Positions 44,654 to 52,939 of a stretch of 64,000 nt of DNA are shown here, in pieces. The number at the start of each line of letters is the position of its first letter. Within the stretch, counting starts at the first letter, position 1. The DNA is from Tagaea sp. CACIAM 22H2 (GTDB lineage Bacteria; Pseudomonadota; Alphaproteobacteria; CACIAM-22H2), in contig PVXE01000006.1 in assembly GCA_014444615.1 (NCBI GenBank), positions 1 through 64,000 of the forward strand, written 5' to 3'. The notes under the pieces are model-generated. The model did not search any database and was not told where the DNA came from. It saw only the letters and a program-made list of their open reading frames with translations. The position numbers were made by a program, and so were the translations under genes.

Positions 44654-45559
44654 ATGAAACGCCTCGATCTCGACCTTTTGAGGACCTTCGCGACCGTCGT
44701 GGAGCGCGGCAGCTTCACCGCTGCCGCCGAACGCATGGGGCTGACCCAGCCCGCGATCAGTTTGCAGATCCGCCAACTCGAGAAACGCCTGGGCACGGCG
44801 TTGATCGAGCGTGTGGGCCGCAGAGCGCGGCCGACGACGGCGGGAGCCGAACTGCTCGCGCATGCGCCGCGCATCGAAACCGCGGTCGACGACGCGCTCG
44901 ACGCGGTCGCGCGCCACGGACAGGGCACGATGGGCCGCGTGCGCATCGGTACGGGCGCCACGGCGTGCATCTTTCTGCTGCCGCCCTTGCTGGGCGCGTT
45001 GCGGCGCAAATTCCCGTCGCTGGAGATCACCGTCGCCACCGGCAACGCCGCCGATATCGTGAAAGCCGTGGAGGACAATCTTCTCGACATCGCGCTGACG
45101 ACACTGCCGGTCGCGGGCCGCATGCTCGATATCGTGCCGGTGCTGAAGGACGAGATCGTCGCGGCGGCGCCCAAGGGCTTCCCCTTGCCCGCGCGCGCCA
45201 GCGCATCGGCCCTCGCCAAGCTGCCCATGTTGCTTTACGAGCCCGGCGGAAATACGCGCCGCCTGATCGACACTTGGTTCGCGCGCGAGAAGGTGAAGTT
45301 CGAGCCGGTGCTGTCGCTGGGCAGCACCGAAGCGATCAAGGCGATGGCACTGGAAGGCCTTGGCTGCGCGGTGCTGCCCGCAATGTCGCTACGCGTGTCG
45401 CGGGCGGGAGAATTCGTGACTCGACCTTTGTCGCCGCGCCTTTCACGCACCCTCGCGGTCGTCATGCGGCGCGACAAACGATTGTCGCGCGGGCTGAAAG
45501 CCGTGCGCGACGCGCTGCTGGACTTGCGCATGAATCCGGGCAAGTCCGCCCCGAAATGA
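44654..45559 (+). CDS. LysR-family transcription regulator 1
   Basis: A 301-residue LTTR. The N-terminal HTH reads LRTFATVVERGSFTAAAERMGLTQPAISLQIRQLEKRLG, followed by a periplasmic-binding-like effector domain (RVRIGTGATACIFLLPPLLGALRRKFP). ATG 44654 sits at the family N-terminus; the frame running back to 44090 is antisense to the acetyltransferase. It could control the divergent acetyltransferase or the downstream aminotransferase operon, 44 bp away on the same strand. Confidence 0.93.
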   Translation: MKRLDLDLLRTFATVVERGSFTAAAERMGLTQPAISLQIRQLEKRLGTALIERVGRRARPTTAGAELLAHAPRIETAVDDALDAVARHGQGTMGRVRIGTGATACIFLLPPLLGALRRKFPSLEITVATGNAADIVKAVEDNLLDIALTTLPVAGRMLDIVPVLKDEIVAAAPKGFPLPARASASALAKLPMLLYEPGGNTRRLIDTWFAREKVKFEPVLSLGSTEAIKAMALEGLGCAVLPAMSLRVSRAGEFVTRPLSPRLSRTLAVVMRRDKRLSRGLKAVRDALLDLRMNPGKSAPK

Positions 45560-45603
45560 TCTAATTCGACAGGCCGGAACGCCTCGACTACCGTCGATGC
45601 GAC

Positions 45604-46722
45604 ATGACCGACGCATCCGACGCTTTGAGCTGGTCCACCGCCGCGATCCGCGCGCTGCCCGCTTATCGCCAGCCGCAAACCTTCCACGATTTCGAGAATC
45701 CCGGCACGCGGCCGCGCCTGCTGCATCTCAACGAGAACCCCTACCCGCCCTCGCCCATGGCGATGGCGGCGGCGATCGAGGCGATGCACGACGTCAACCG
45801 CTATCCCGATATCGGCGGACGTAAACTCGCCCAAGCGGTGGCCGCGCATTACGGCGTCGATCCGTCGCTGGTCATTTTGGGCTGTGGCAGCGACGAGTTG
45901 ATCCATTTCACCACCGTCATCGCGCTGGAGGCCGGCGACGAAGCGGTCGTGCCAGCACCGAGCTTTCCGCGCTACGCACTGTCGACGAAACTCGCCGCCG
46001 CCAAACCGGTGCGCGCGCGCATCAACAAGAACGGCGCTTGCGACGTCGACGCCACACTGCGTTCGATCGGCAACCGCACGAAGCTGGTCGTCGCTTGCAC
46101 GCCCAACCCGCCGTCGGGCGGCATGATGGACGAAGCCGCGTTGAAGGCGCTGATCGATGGCGTGCCCGAGAACGTGCTGCTGCTGCTCGACGAAGCCTAT
46201 GCCGAATTTGGCCACCACGCGGGCGGGCCCGATGCGCTGAAGCTGCTGCGCAAGCGCAAAGGCCCGTGGATTTCGACGCGCACCTTCTCCAAGGCCTATG
46301 GCCTGGCGGCGATGCGCGTGGGCTATGCGATTTGCGGCGATGCGACCGTGGCCGAAGCCTTGCGCCGCTGCCGTCTGCAATACAACGTGCCCACGCCCAG
46401 CCAAGCGGCGGCGGTCGCGGCGCTGGCCGATCAAGCGCATCTCAAAGCCTCGCTCGATAAGATCGCGGTCGAACGCAAGCGGCTGACCGAAGGCCTGGTG
46501 GCGTTGGGTTTGAAGACCTGGCCGTCCACCGGCAACTTCGTCTCCGTCTCGCTGAACGGCCCCGCCGCGCCGATGATGACCGCGTTGGCGAAGGAAGGAA
46601 TCCTGGTCCGCGATTGGCGCGACCCGGATTACCTGAACGAATTGCGCATCGGTGTCGGTACCGCCGAGGACACCGACGCGGTGCTCGCCGCCCTCGCCCG
46701 CTTGCTTAAAGGTGCGACATGA
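45604..46722 (+). CDS. PLP-dependent aminotransferase, HisC-like class I/II
   Basis: A 372-residue fold-type I aminotransferase resembling histidinol-phosphate aminotransferase. The Schiff-base lysine is K230 in TFSKAYGLAAMRVGY, D196 (DEAYAEF) holds the pyridine nitrogen, and N168 lies in TPNPPSG. HLNENPYPPSP at the N-terminus is the substrate-site motif. No histidine-biosynthesis genes are nearby. It is followed with a 4-bp overlap by a two-subunit TPP decarboxylase of the sulfopyruvate/phosphonopyruvate type. Conversion of an amino acid such as cysteate or phosphonoalanine to its 2-oxo acid is therefore a good guess. Confidence 0.9.
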   Translation: MTDASDALSWSTAAIRALPAYRQPQTFHDFENPGTRPRLLHLNENPYPPSPMAMAAAIEAMHDVNRYPDIGGRKLAQAVAAHYGVDPSLVILGCGSDELIHFTTVIALEAGDEAVVPAPSFPRYALSTKLAAAKPVRARINKNGACDVDATLRSIGNRTKLVVACTPNPPSGGMMDEAALKALIDGVPENVLLLLDEAYAEFGHHAGGPDALKLLRKRKGPWISTRTFSKAYGLAAMRVGYAICGDATVAEALRRCRLQYNVPTPSQAAAVAALADQAHLKASLDKIAVERKRLTEGLVALGLKTWPSTGNFVSVSLNGPAAPMMTALAKEGILVRDWRDPDYLNELRIGVGTAEDTDAVLAALARLLKGAT

Positions 46723-47240
46723 GCGCGCCGCGCGGTTCCGCGATCCTCGCCGCCCTCAAAACGGCCGGTATCGAGTTCGTCGTCGCCTTGCCTGATATCG
46801 TGACGAGCGACGGGCTGTTGTGGCCGCTCGCCCGCCAGAACGACATTCGCTTGGTGCGCATCTGCAAGGAAGATGAAGGCATCGGCATCTGCGCGGGGCT
46901 TGGCTTCGCGGGGCGCCGATCGATCCTGATGATGCAGCAGACCGGCTTGATGGACTCCGTCAACGCGCTGCGCGCCGTCGGCGTGGAATACGAACAGCCG
47001 ATCGCGATGCTGGTCGGGCTTCAGGGCAAGGAACCGGGCGTGTTGCCGTCGAAATCGGCCAAGGTTTCGGTCAGCGCGATCGAGCCCATTCTCGATGCGC
47101 TCGGCGTCGATCACGTGCTGATCGAAACGCAAGACGACGAAGCCAAGATCGCGCCCGCCTTCGAACGCGCCTTCAAGAATTCGCGGCCCGTTTGCGTGCT
47201 GATCGGCACGCCGCCGCTCGCCGACGGAGCCGCGCCATGA
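46719..47240 (+). CDS. TPP-dependent decarboxylase alpha subunit (ComD/sulfopyruvate-decarboxylase-like)
   Basis: A 173-residue protein equal to the N-terminal PYR domain of TPP enzymes. It carries the cofactor-activating glutamate in the KEDEGIGICAGL stretch (E51/E53) and QQTGLMDSVNALRAVG, as in sulfopyruvate decarboxylase ComD and phosphonopyruvate decarboxylase. It lacks the PP domain, which the next gene supplies. It overlaps both neighbours by 4 bp (ATGA), consistent with stoichiometric subunits. Confidence 0.85.
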   Translation: MSAPRGSAILAALKTAGIEFVVALPDIVTSDGLLWPLARQNDIRLVRICKEDEGIGICAGLGFAGRRSILMMQQTGLMDSVNALRAVGVEYEQPIAMLVGLQGKEPGVLPSKSAKVSVSAIEPILDALGVDHVLIETQDDEAKIAPAFERAFKNSRPVCVLIGTPPLADGAAP

Positions 47241-47800
47241 TGCGCCGCGACGAATGTCTGGCCCTTCTCGCCAAGCGCGTGCGCGACGAAGCGATCGTCG
47301 CGACCTATCAGGCCGCGTTCGATTGGATGCGCCTCGCGCCGCGCGATCTGAACTACGTCTCGATCGGCGCGATGGGCATTGCCTCGTCGCATGGGCTCGG
47401 CCTCGCCTTGGGACGGCCCGACAAGCGCGTGGTCGTGCTCGACGGCGACGGCAGCTTGATGATGAATCTGGGTTCCCTCGCCACCGTGGCGGACGCGAAC
47501 CCGAAGAATTTCGTGCATCTGGTTTGCGTCAACGGCGTCTACGAGGCCAATGGCAGCCATCCGTTGCCATCGGCCGCGAAGGTCGATTTCGCCGCGATTG
47601 CCAAAGGGGCCGGGATCGCCAATACCGGCACAATATCGACGCTGGCGGAATTCGAAGCCGAGCTCGACACGATCCTTGGCGGCGAAGGACCGATTTTCCG
47701 CGCGCTGAAGGTTACCGCCGGTGCCCCCAGCAAGCAGGATTACGCCTTCATCCACGGCGCCGAAACGCGCCAACGCTTCAAGGCGGCGTTCACGCGCTAG
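47237..47800 (+). CDS. TPP-dependent decarboxylase beta subunit (ComE/sulfopyruvate-decarboxylase-like)
   Basis: A 187-residue protein equal to the PP domain of TPP enzymes. The cofactor motif starts GDGSLMMNLG (70-79) and continues to NFVHLVCVNGVYE. MGIASSHGLGLALG is the usual upstream segment. The two adjacent ATGs at 47237 and 47240 are equivalent; the first overlaps the alpha-subunit stop. It ends 10 bp inside the convergent lysR 2. It would decarboxylate a 2-oxo acid (3-sulfopyruvate, phosphonopyruvate or an arylpyruvate) to an aldehyde. Confidence 0.86.
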   Translation: MMRRDECLALLAKRVRDEAIVATYQAAFDWMRLAPRDLNYVSIGAMGIASSHGLGLALGRPDKRVVVLDGDGSLMMNLGSLATVADANPKNFVHLVCVNGVYEANGSHPLPSAAKVDFAAIAKGAGIANTGTISTLAEFEAELDTILGGEGPIFRALKVTAGAPSKQDYAFIHGAETRQRFKAAFTR

Positions 47801-48725
47801 CGGTCGCCTTCGCTTCGTCCAGCAGCCATTTGCGGAACGCCGCAATCTTCGGCTTGTCCAGCATGCGCGCGGGACACACGAAATAATAGTCGTAACCGCT
47901 GGGCACGCTGACTTCGAAGGGCTTCACCAAGCGTCCGGCCTTAAGATCGTCGATCACCAACGGCCCGCGCCCCAGCGCCACGCCCAGGCCCTCGATGGCA
48001 CCCTGGATCGACATGTTCGACTGGCCGAAGCGGCGGCCCTTCGCAAGGTCGATGCCGGTCACGCCCGCCGCGTCCAGCCACATCCCCCAGCCCGGCTCGC
48101 GCCCGCCCAAGCGCTGAATATCGTCGTGCAGCAACGGTACGCGCGCGAGATCGGCGGGTTTGCGCAGCGCCTTGGGCCCTTGCATCAGCTTGGGTGCGCA
48201 GACGGGGAACATCTCCTCGCCCAGGATCTTCTCGACATGCAGGCCGGGATAATGGCCAAGGCCGTAGCGGATCGCGACATCGGCCTCGTTCGCCGAGAAA
48301 TCCGCCATCTGGCCGGAGGTTGCAATCTCAAGCTCGATCTGCGGATGAAGCTCGTCGAAGCGGATCAGCCTCGGGAACAGCCACTTGACCGCGAAACCCG
48401 CCAGCGTCGACACGACCAGACGCGGCCCCGTGTCGGCGCGCGTCAATTCGCGGATCGTGCGCGCGACGATGCCGAGGCCCTCGCGGACCGAAACGGCCAG
48501 CGCCTCGCCTTTCACGGTCAGGACAATTCGCCGCGGTTCGCGATGGAACAGCTCGAAGCCGAGATGATCTTCGAGCCCGTGCACCTGGTGGCTGATGGCG
48601 CTTTGGGTCAAGCCAAGCTCTTCCGCCGCCAGCGTAAAGCTTTTGAGCCGGGCCGCCGCTTCGAACGCGCGCAACGCGGCGATGGGCGGCAAATGAAGCA
48701 AGGGGGAGCCGGACATGAATAACAC
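47790..48725 (-). CDS. LysR-family transcription regulator 2 (GcvA-like)
   Basis: A 311-residue LTTR of the GcvA/AmpR-like branch. The HTH reads LRAFEAAARLKSFTLAAEELGLTQSAISHQV, and the effector domain carries ADVAIRYGLGHYPGL, typical of GcvA-like proteins. M4 is an alternative start. It diverges from the oxygenase gene at 48818 with a strong inverted repeat between them. It overlaps the end of the decarboxylase operon by 11 bp. Confidence 0.92.
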   Translation of the reverse strand: MLFMSGSPLLHLPPIAALRAFEAAARLKSFTLAAEELGLTQSAISHQVHGLEDHLGFELFHREPRRIVLTVKGEALAVSVREGLGIVARTIRELTRADTGPRLVVSTLAGFAVKWLFPRLIRFDELHPQIELEIATSGQMADFSANEADVAIRYGLGHYPGLHVEKILGEEMFPVCAPKLMQGPKALRKPADLARVPLLHDDIQRLGGREPGWGMWLDAAGVTGIDLAKGRRFGQSNMSIQGAIEGLGVALGRGPLVIDDLKAGRLVKPFEVSVPSGYDYYFVCPARMLDKPKIAAFRKWLLDEAKATASA

Positions 48726-48743
48726 TCAATTGTAGCCAGGGGG

Positions 48744-48768
48744 AATCCGCGAGATAGTCTTGCGGATT
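48744..48768. promoter_or_regulatory. Perfect inverted repeat between lysR 2 and the oxygenase gene
   Basis: AATCCGC (48744-48750) and GCGGATT (48762-48768) are perfect 7-bp arms with an 11-bp spacer, 25 bp in all. The size and spacing suit a LysR-type regulator site, although the arm bases are not the usual T...A pair. It starts 18 bp upstream of the lysR ATG. Confidence 0.6.
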
Positions 48769-48817
48769 GGGTATGCAAGAAGCATCCCACATGAACGATT
48801 TCGATGGAAGAGCCCCG

Positions 48818-49801
48818 ATGGCCTACGCGAAAGTCAACACGATCTCCCGCGACGACATCCCCGTAATCGACGTCGGCGCGCTTGCCAGCGACGATCCGGC
48901 GGTCATCGCCGAAACCGGCAAGGCGATGCGCGAAGCGGCCGAGCGGATCGGCTTTTTCTACGTGTCCAACCACGGCGTACCGCAAGAAACGGTCGACGGC
49001 GCGTTTGCGGCCAGCAAGGCGTTCTTCGCGCAGGACGAGGCGACCAAACGCGCGGCACAGATCAACGACCACCATCGCGGCTTTCTGGCCGTCGGCCAGG
49101 CGAAGATGTATGCCGGCGCCAAGATCGACCTGAAGGAGAGCTTCCTCTGGGGCCTCGAGCTCGACGAGAAGGACCCCGACGTCGCCGCGGGCAAGCCGCT
49201 GATGGGCCCGAATAACTGGCCGGCGGCCCCCGCACATCTGCGCCAAGCCTTCTACGAATATTATCTCGGCATCTGCGCCTGCGGGCAGCGTTTGCTGAAG
49301 GGCCTGGCGTCGAGCCTCGGCCGCGATCCCAAATTCTTCGAAAGCGCCTTCGCCAAGCCCTTGGCACGGGGCTCGGCGATCTACTACCCACCCCAGCCGC
49401 CGGATATGGGCGAGTTGCAGTTCGGCGTGGCGCCGCACACCGATTACGGCGGATTGACGCTGCTGGCCCAGGACATGGTCGGCGGGTTGCAGGTGCTGGC
49501 CGCCGACGGGCGCTGGGTGACCGCGCATCCGATCCCCGGCACGCTGGTCATCAACGTCGGCGATCTTATGCATCGCTGGACGAATGGGCGCTTCTCGTCG
49601 AACCCGCATCGCGTGGTGAACGCGTCGGGCCGCGAGCGTTATTCGATCGCCGTGTTCTTCGACCCGCATCCCGACACGGTGGTCGATCCGCGCGATCTGC
49701 TCGACGACAAGGATCAGGCGAAATACCCGGCGATCACTTGCGGCGAGTACATCGTCCAGCGCTTCGACAAAGCGTTCAAATACCGCCAGGGCGCGTCCTG
49801 A
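48818..49801 (+). CDS. Isopenicillin-N-synthase-like Fe(II)/2-oxoglutarate oxygenase
   Basis: A 327-residue oxygenase of the IPNS/2-oxoglutarate family. Iron ligands are H207 and D209 (APHTDYGG) and H264 (SNPHRVVN); the co-substrate RxS motif is R274-S276 (RYSIAVF). The N-terminal DIPVIDVGAL and FFYVSNHGVP are diagnostic. ATG 48818 is chosen because GGAAGAG ends 5 bp upstream; 48767 and 48791 are in-frame alternatives. It diverges from lysR 2 and converges with soxG (26-bp overlap), so it is probably a single LysR-controlled gene. Substrate unknown. Confidence 0.92.
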   Translation: MAYAKVNTISRDDIPVIDVGALASDDPAVIAETGKAMREAAERIGFFYVSNHGVPQETVDGAFAASKAFFAQDEATKRAAQINDHHRGFLAVGQAKMYAGAKIDLKESFLWGLELDEKDPDVAAGKPLMGPNNWPAAPAHLRQAFYEYYLGICACGQRLLKGLASSLGRDPKFFESAFAKPLARGSAIYYPPQPPDMGELQFGVAPHTDYGGLTLLAQDMVGGLQVLAADGRWVTAHPIPGTLVINVGDLMHRWTNGRFSSNPHRVVNASGRERYSIAVFFDPHPDTVVDPRDLLDDKDQAKYPAITCGEYIVQRFDKAFKYRQGAS

Positions 49802-50135
49802 GCCAAGTTTCGACCCATTCGGCGTAGGAGCGTTCGCAGCGCAGGATCCACGTGTCGCCGTCGCGCGACAGCAGCACGCCGATTTCGCCAAGGCGCGTCC
49901 GTCCGGCGAAATCGGCGGGCAGCTTGGCGAAGTCCAACGCGATTCCTTGCGTTAATATATTTTCTTTAACTTCAAAAGCTTGATAGGCGTCACTCACGTC
50001 GATTGAGAGCGTTCCATCGGGCGCTTTTCCGGCGATCAGCCACTGATCCGGCGCCACCGGAATGGCGCCGGCACCGGGCTTGGCGCCCAGCACGAGGGTC
50101 AAGACCTCAGACACGCTGGCGCCCTCCGCTGACAT
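49776..50135 (-). CDS. soxG: Sarcosine oxidase gamma subunit
   Basis: A 119-residue protein at the end of the soxBDAG cluster. The C-terminal WILRCERSYAEWVETWL is a SoxG feature and resembles the folate-binding fold of GcvT. The gene overlaps soxA. ATG 50135 is one possible start; GTG 50114 would give an 8-bp overlap and is equally reasonable. Codons for about 15 residues around 49940-49980 are unusually A+T-rich (e.g. AAT ATA TTA). It is shorter than typical SoxG proteins, in line with the compact A and D subunits here. Confidence 0.72.
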   Translation of the reverse strand: MSAEGASVSEVLTLVLGAKPGAGAIPVAPDQWLIAGKAPDGTLSIDVSDAYQAFEVKENILTQGIALDFAKLPADFAGRTRLGEIGVLLSRDGDTWILRCERSYAEWVETWLRTRPGGI

Positions 50136-52740
50136 CGTAGAAAGCCGGTTTGACGACGATCGCCCCCGCATCGCCGCCCGGCAGCGAGACGGAAACGGTT
50201 TGGCCCATCAGCGCGCGGCCGTCTTCCAGCAAGCCCATCGCCAGCGACCGGCCCAGCGCGCCGCTCCGGCACGACGCGGTGACATAGCCCCGCCCCCGCG
50301 CCGCGTCCGCCCGCAAGATCGCCGCCCCTTCGGGCAGCACGAAATCCGGGTCGCGCGCCAGCAACCCGACGAGTTGCGGGCGCGGGCTAGTATCCGTGCG
50401 ATCGCGCAGCAACGCAGCCTTGCCGACGAAGTCGGGCTTGGCGGCATGGACCGCAAAGCCGAGGCCCAGATCGTCCGGCCCCGCAATCCCATCGCCCTCG
50501 TGCCCGACCGAGATGAAGCCCTTTTCGATGCGCAGCACGTGATTGGCTTCCGACCCCACCGGCACGGCGCCCGCCGCGATCATCCGATCCCACAAGGCGG
50601 GTGCGGCCGAATTCGGCAGCAAGATCTCGAACGACAATTCGCCGGTGAAGCCCGCGCGCGCGATCAGGCAGCGACGGCGGAAAAGCTCGATTTCCGCCAT
50701 CCCCATAAAGCCGAGGTCGCGCGGCGGCGCGATCCCCGCCTTCGCCAGCGCGTCGCGCGCCTGCGGACCGCAGACGACGATATCGGCCCATTGCTCGGTC
50801 ACCGGCACGATATGCACGCGCAGATCGGGGCGCAGGACTTGGCGGCAATACTCGAAGCGCTGCAAACACGCATCGGCGTTGCCGGTCGTGGTTGTCACGA
50901 AGTAACGCTCGGGCGACAGGCGGAACACGATCCCGTCGTCGAACAAGCGCCCGTCCTCGTGAAGCTGGAGCGCGTAGCGCCCGCGGCCCGGCGCCAAATC
51001 CGATAGCCGCGTCGCATAGACGAAATCGAGGAAAGCGCCGGCGTCTTGTCCGATTACCTCGAACTTGCCCAAGGGCGAGGAATCGTAGACGCCGACGGCA
51101 TTGCGCACGGCGAAGCATTCGCGCGCGCACGCGGCGTCGAGGTTCTCACCGTTCTGCGGGTAGTAGCCGGGCCGGCGCCAATTGGCGCCGCTTTCGTACA
51201 TCACCGCACCCGCCCGCTCGTGCCACGCGGTCAGCGTGGTCGTGCGCGACGGCTTCAGCAGCTTGCCCGTCGGCTCGGCCAAGGCCGCGAACTCGGTCGG
51301 CACGAAAGGCGGGCGGAAGGTCGTGGTGCCGACGAGATCGGGGGTCACGCCTTTCTCACGCGCCAAAATATCGAGCGCGTTCATGTTGGAAAGGCGCCCT
51401 TGGTCGGGCGCCATGCCGAGCGTCGTGTAGCGTTTCAAAAGCTCGACGCCGTCATAGCCTTCGCGCGCGGCGAGTCGCACATCGGCGGCGGTGACGTCGG
51501 CGCCGAAATCGACGAAGGCTTTACCGCCCGTATCGGGCGCTTCCCAGCGCGCCAGCAGATGATCCTGCGGCAGATCGATGCGCGTCTCAGCCCCGTCATG
51601 TGATCCGTCGGGCAGGAACGCCGCGAAGTCGCGCGCATAGCGCAGCTTGCCGCCCGCATGCGAATGTAGATGAACGAGCGGCGTGAACCCGCCCGCCATC
51701 GCGATCACATCGCAAGCGATGTCGCGCGTGCCCGACCCGTCGAGCTTGGCGATGCGCGCCCCGCGCACGGGGCACCCCAGCGCGGCGACGACCGCTTCGC
51801 CGTCGCGCAGATCGATCACGGCGGGAACGGCGATGCCCATCTCGGTCAATTCGCGCGCGTGGCGATGACCGCTGTCGTTGTTGGTAAACACGACGACGGA
51901 CTTGCCCGCTGCGACGCCATGGTCGCGCGCATAGCGCCGAACGGCGGAGAGCAGCATCACGCCCGGCCGATCATTGTCGCGGAAGATCATCGGCCGTTCG
52001 ACAGTACCCGTCGCGAGGATCGCGCGCGCGGCGCGGATCTTCCAGGTCCGCGCTTCGAACGCGGCATTCGGATTGCGCTCGACCGCCACGAACAACCCGC
52101 CCTCGTGCCGCGCGATCACCAGCGTATCACGCAGCACAGTGACGCCCGAAATTTCGGGCACGTCGCCGTCGTCGATCAACCACACGCGCCCGCCCGCCTT
52201 CGCGGCGTCGCGCGCGGCTTGCTGACCCGCGATCCCGCCGCCGACGATCAGTGTTTCGCAATGGGCGTAGCGCTTCTCGACGCGCAGCGGCGCTGGATCG
52301 GTCGGCAGCTTGCCGATCCCGGCCATGCGCTGGATCATCGGCTCGAAAATCGGCCAGAACCGCCCGCCCGGCCCCATAAAGGTCTTGTAGTAGAACCCTG
52401 CCGGCAGCAGCGCGCCGAAGCGATCGGCCAATGCGCCAAAATCGAAATCGACCGACGGCCAGCAATTCAGCGGCCAGGCCTTCAAACCGTCCTCGACGCG
52501 CAAGATCGTCGCCAGGGCGTTACCCTTCGCCGTGCCGACATGGGCGTTGGGCTCGTGGCGACCATAGCCGACGATGCCGCGCGGCCTGTGATACTTGAAA
52601 CTCCGCGCGACGACGCGAATACCGGACGCGAGCAACGCGGCCGCCAGCGGCTCACCGCGATGCCCGGTTAACGTGCGGCCGCCGAATTCGAACTCGACGT
52701 CGTCGCCCGGCGGAATCGGTTTGAGGCGATACCCGCTCAT
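50107..52740 (-). CDS. soxA: Sarcosine oxidase alpha subunit (compact)
   Basis: An 877-residue subunit. Residues ~10-95 form a ferredoxin-like cap with RSFKYHRPRGIVGYG. Then comes an NAD/FAD-type domain (TLIVGGGIAGQQAARDAAKAGG), and a C-terminal GcvT-like folate domain (~500-877; CFAVRNAVGVYDSSPLGKFEV). Characterised alpha subunits are about 960-1000 residues. The shortfall seems to fall between GGFTPLVHLHSHAGGKLRY and KAFVDFGADVTAADV, where the second part of the disulfide-oxidoreductase-like domain is largely missing. ATG 52740 overlaps the soxD stop. The complex demethylates sarcosine or a related N-methyl amino acid, passing formaldehyde to tetrahydrofolate. Confidence 0.88.
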   Translation of the reverse strand: MSGYRLKPIPPGDDVEFEFGGRTLTGHRGEPLAAALLASGIRVVARSFKYHRPRGIVGYGRHEPNAHVGTAKGNALATILRVEDGLKAWPLNCWPSVDFDFGALADRFGALLPAGFYYKTFMGPGGRFWPIFEPMIQRMAGIGKLPTDPAPLRVEKRYAHCETLIVGGGIAGQQAARDAAKAGGRVWLIDDGDVPEISGVTVLRDTLVIARHEGGLFVAVERNPNAAFEARTWKIRAARAILATGTVERPMIFRDNDRPGVMLLSAVRRYARDHGVAAGKSVVVFTNNDSGHRHARELTEMGIAVPAVIDLRDGEAVVAALGCPVRGARIAKLDGSGTRDIACDVIAMAGGFTPLVHLHSHAGGKLRYARDFAAFLPDGSHDGAETRIDLPQDHLLARWEAPDTGGKAFVDFGADVTAADVRLAAREGYDGVELLKRYTTLGMAPDQGRLSNMNALDILAREKGVTPDLVGTTTFRPPFVPTEFAALAEPTGKLLKPSRTTTLTAWHERAGAVMYESGANWRRPGYYPQNGENLDAACARECFAVRNAVGVYDSSPLGKFEVIGQDAGAFLDFVYATRLSDLAPGRGRYALQLHEDGRLFDDGIVFRLSPERYFVTTTTGNADACLQRFEYCRQVLRPDLRVHIVPVTEQWADIVVCGPQARDALAKAGIAPPRDLGFMGMAEIELFRRRCLIARAGFTGELSFEILLPNSAAPALWDRMIAAGAVPVGSEANHVLRIEKGFISVGHEGDGIAGPDDLGLGFAVHAAKPDFVGKAALLRDRTDTSPRPQLVGLLARDPDFVLPEGAAILRADAARGRGYVTASCRSGALGRSLAMGLLEDGRALMGQTVSVSLPGGDAGAIVVKPAFYDVSGGRQRV

Positions 52741-52934
52741 GCGCCGAACTCGTTCGACGCGGTGTTGCGCGCCAGCTTCAGCCACTGGCGGCAGCCATGC
52801 TTGTGCCACCAGAGCTCTTCGACCGGGCCCTTGGCATTGTCGCGGAAATAGATCTCGCGCGGCGTGGTTTCGCCCAGGCACACGAACTCGGCCTGTTCGC
52901 GCGGACCGCAATGGGGGCAAGGGACAAGGCGCAT
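52737..52934 (-). CDS. soxD: Sarcosine oxidase delta subunit (short)
   Basis: A 65-residue zinc-binding subunit. The N-terminal CPHCGPREQAEF and the later HKHGCRQWLKLARNT carry the metal-binding Cys and His residues of SoxD. Family members usually have 85-110 residues. The acidic middle loop between the first motif and the FRDNxKG segment is missing here, and the C-terminal tail is short. It lies between soxB (5 bp upstream) and soxA (4-bp overlap). Confidence 0.85.
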   Translation of the reverse strand: MRLVPCPHCGPREQAEFVCLGETTPREIYFRDNAKGPVEELWWHKHGCRQWLKLARNTASNEFGA

Positions 52935-52939
52935 GATCG

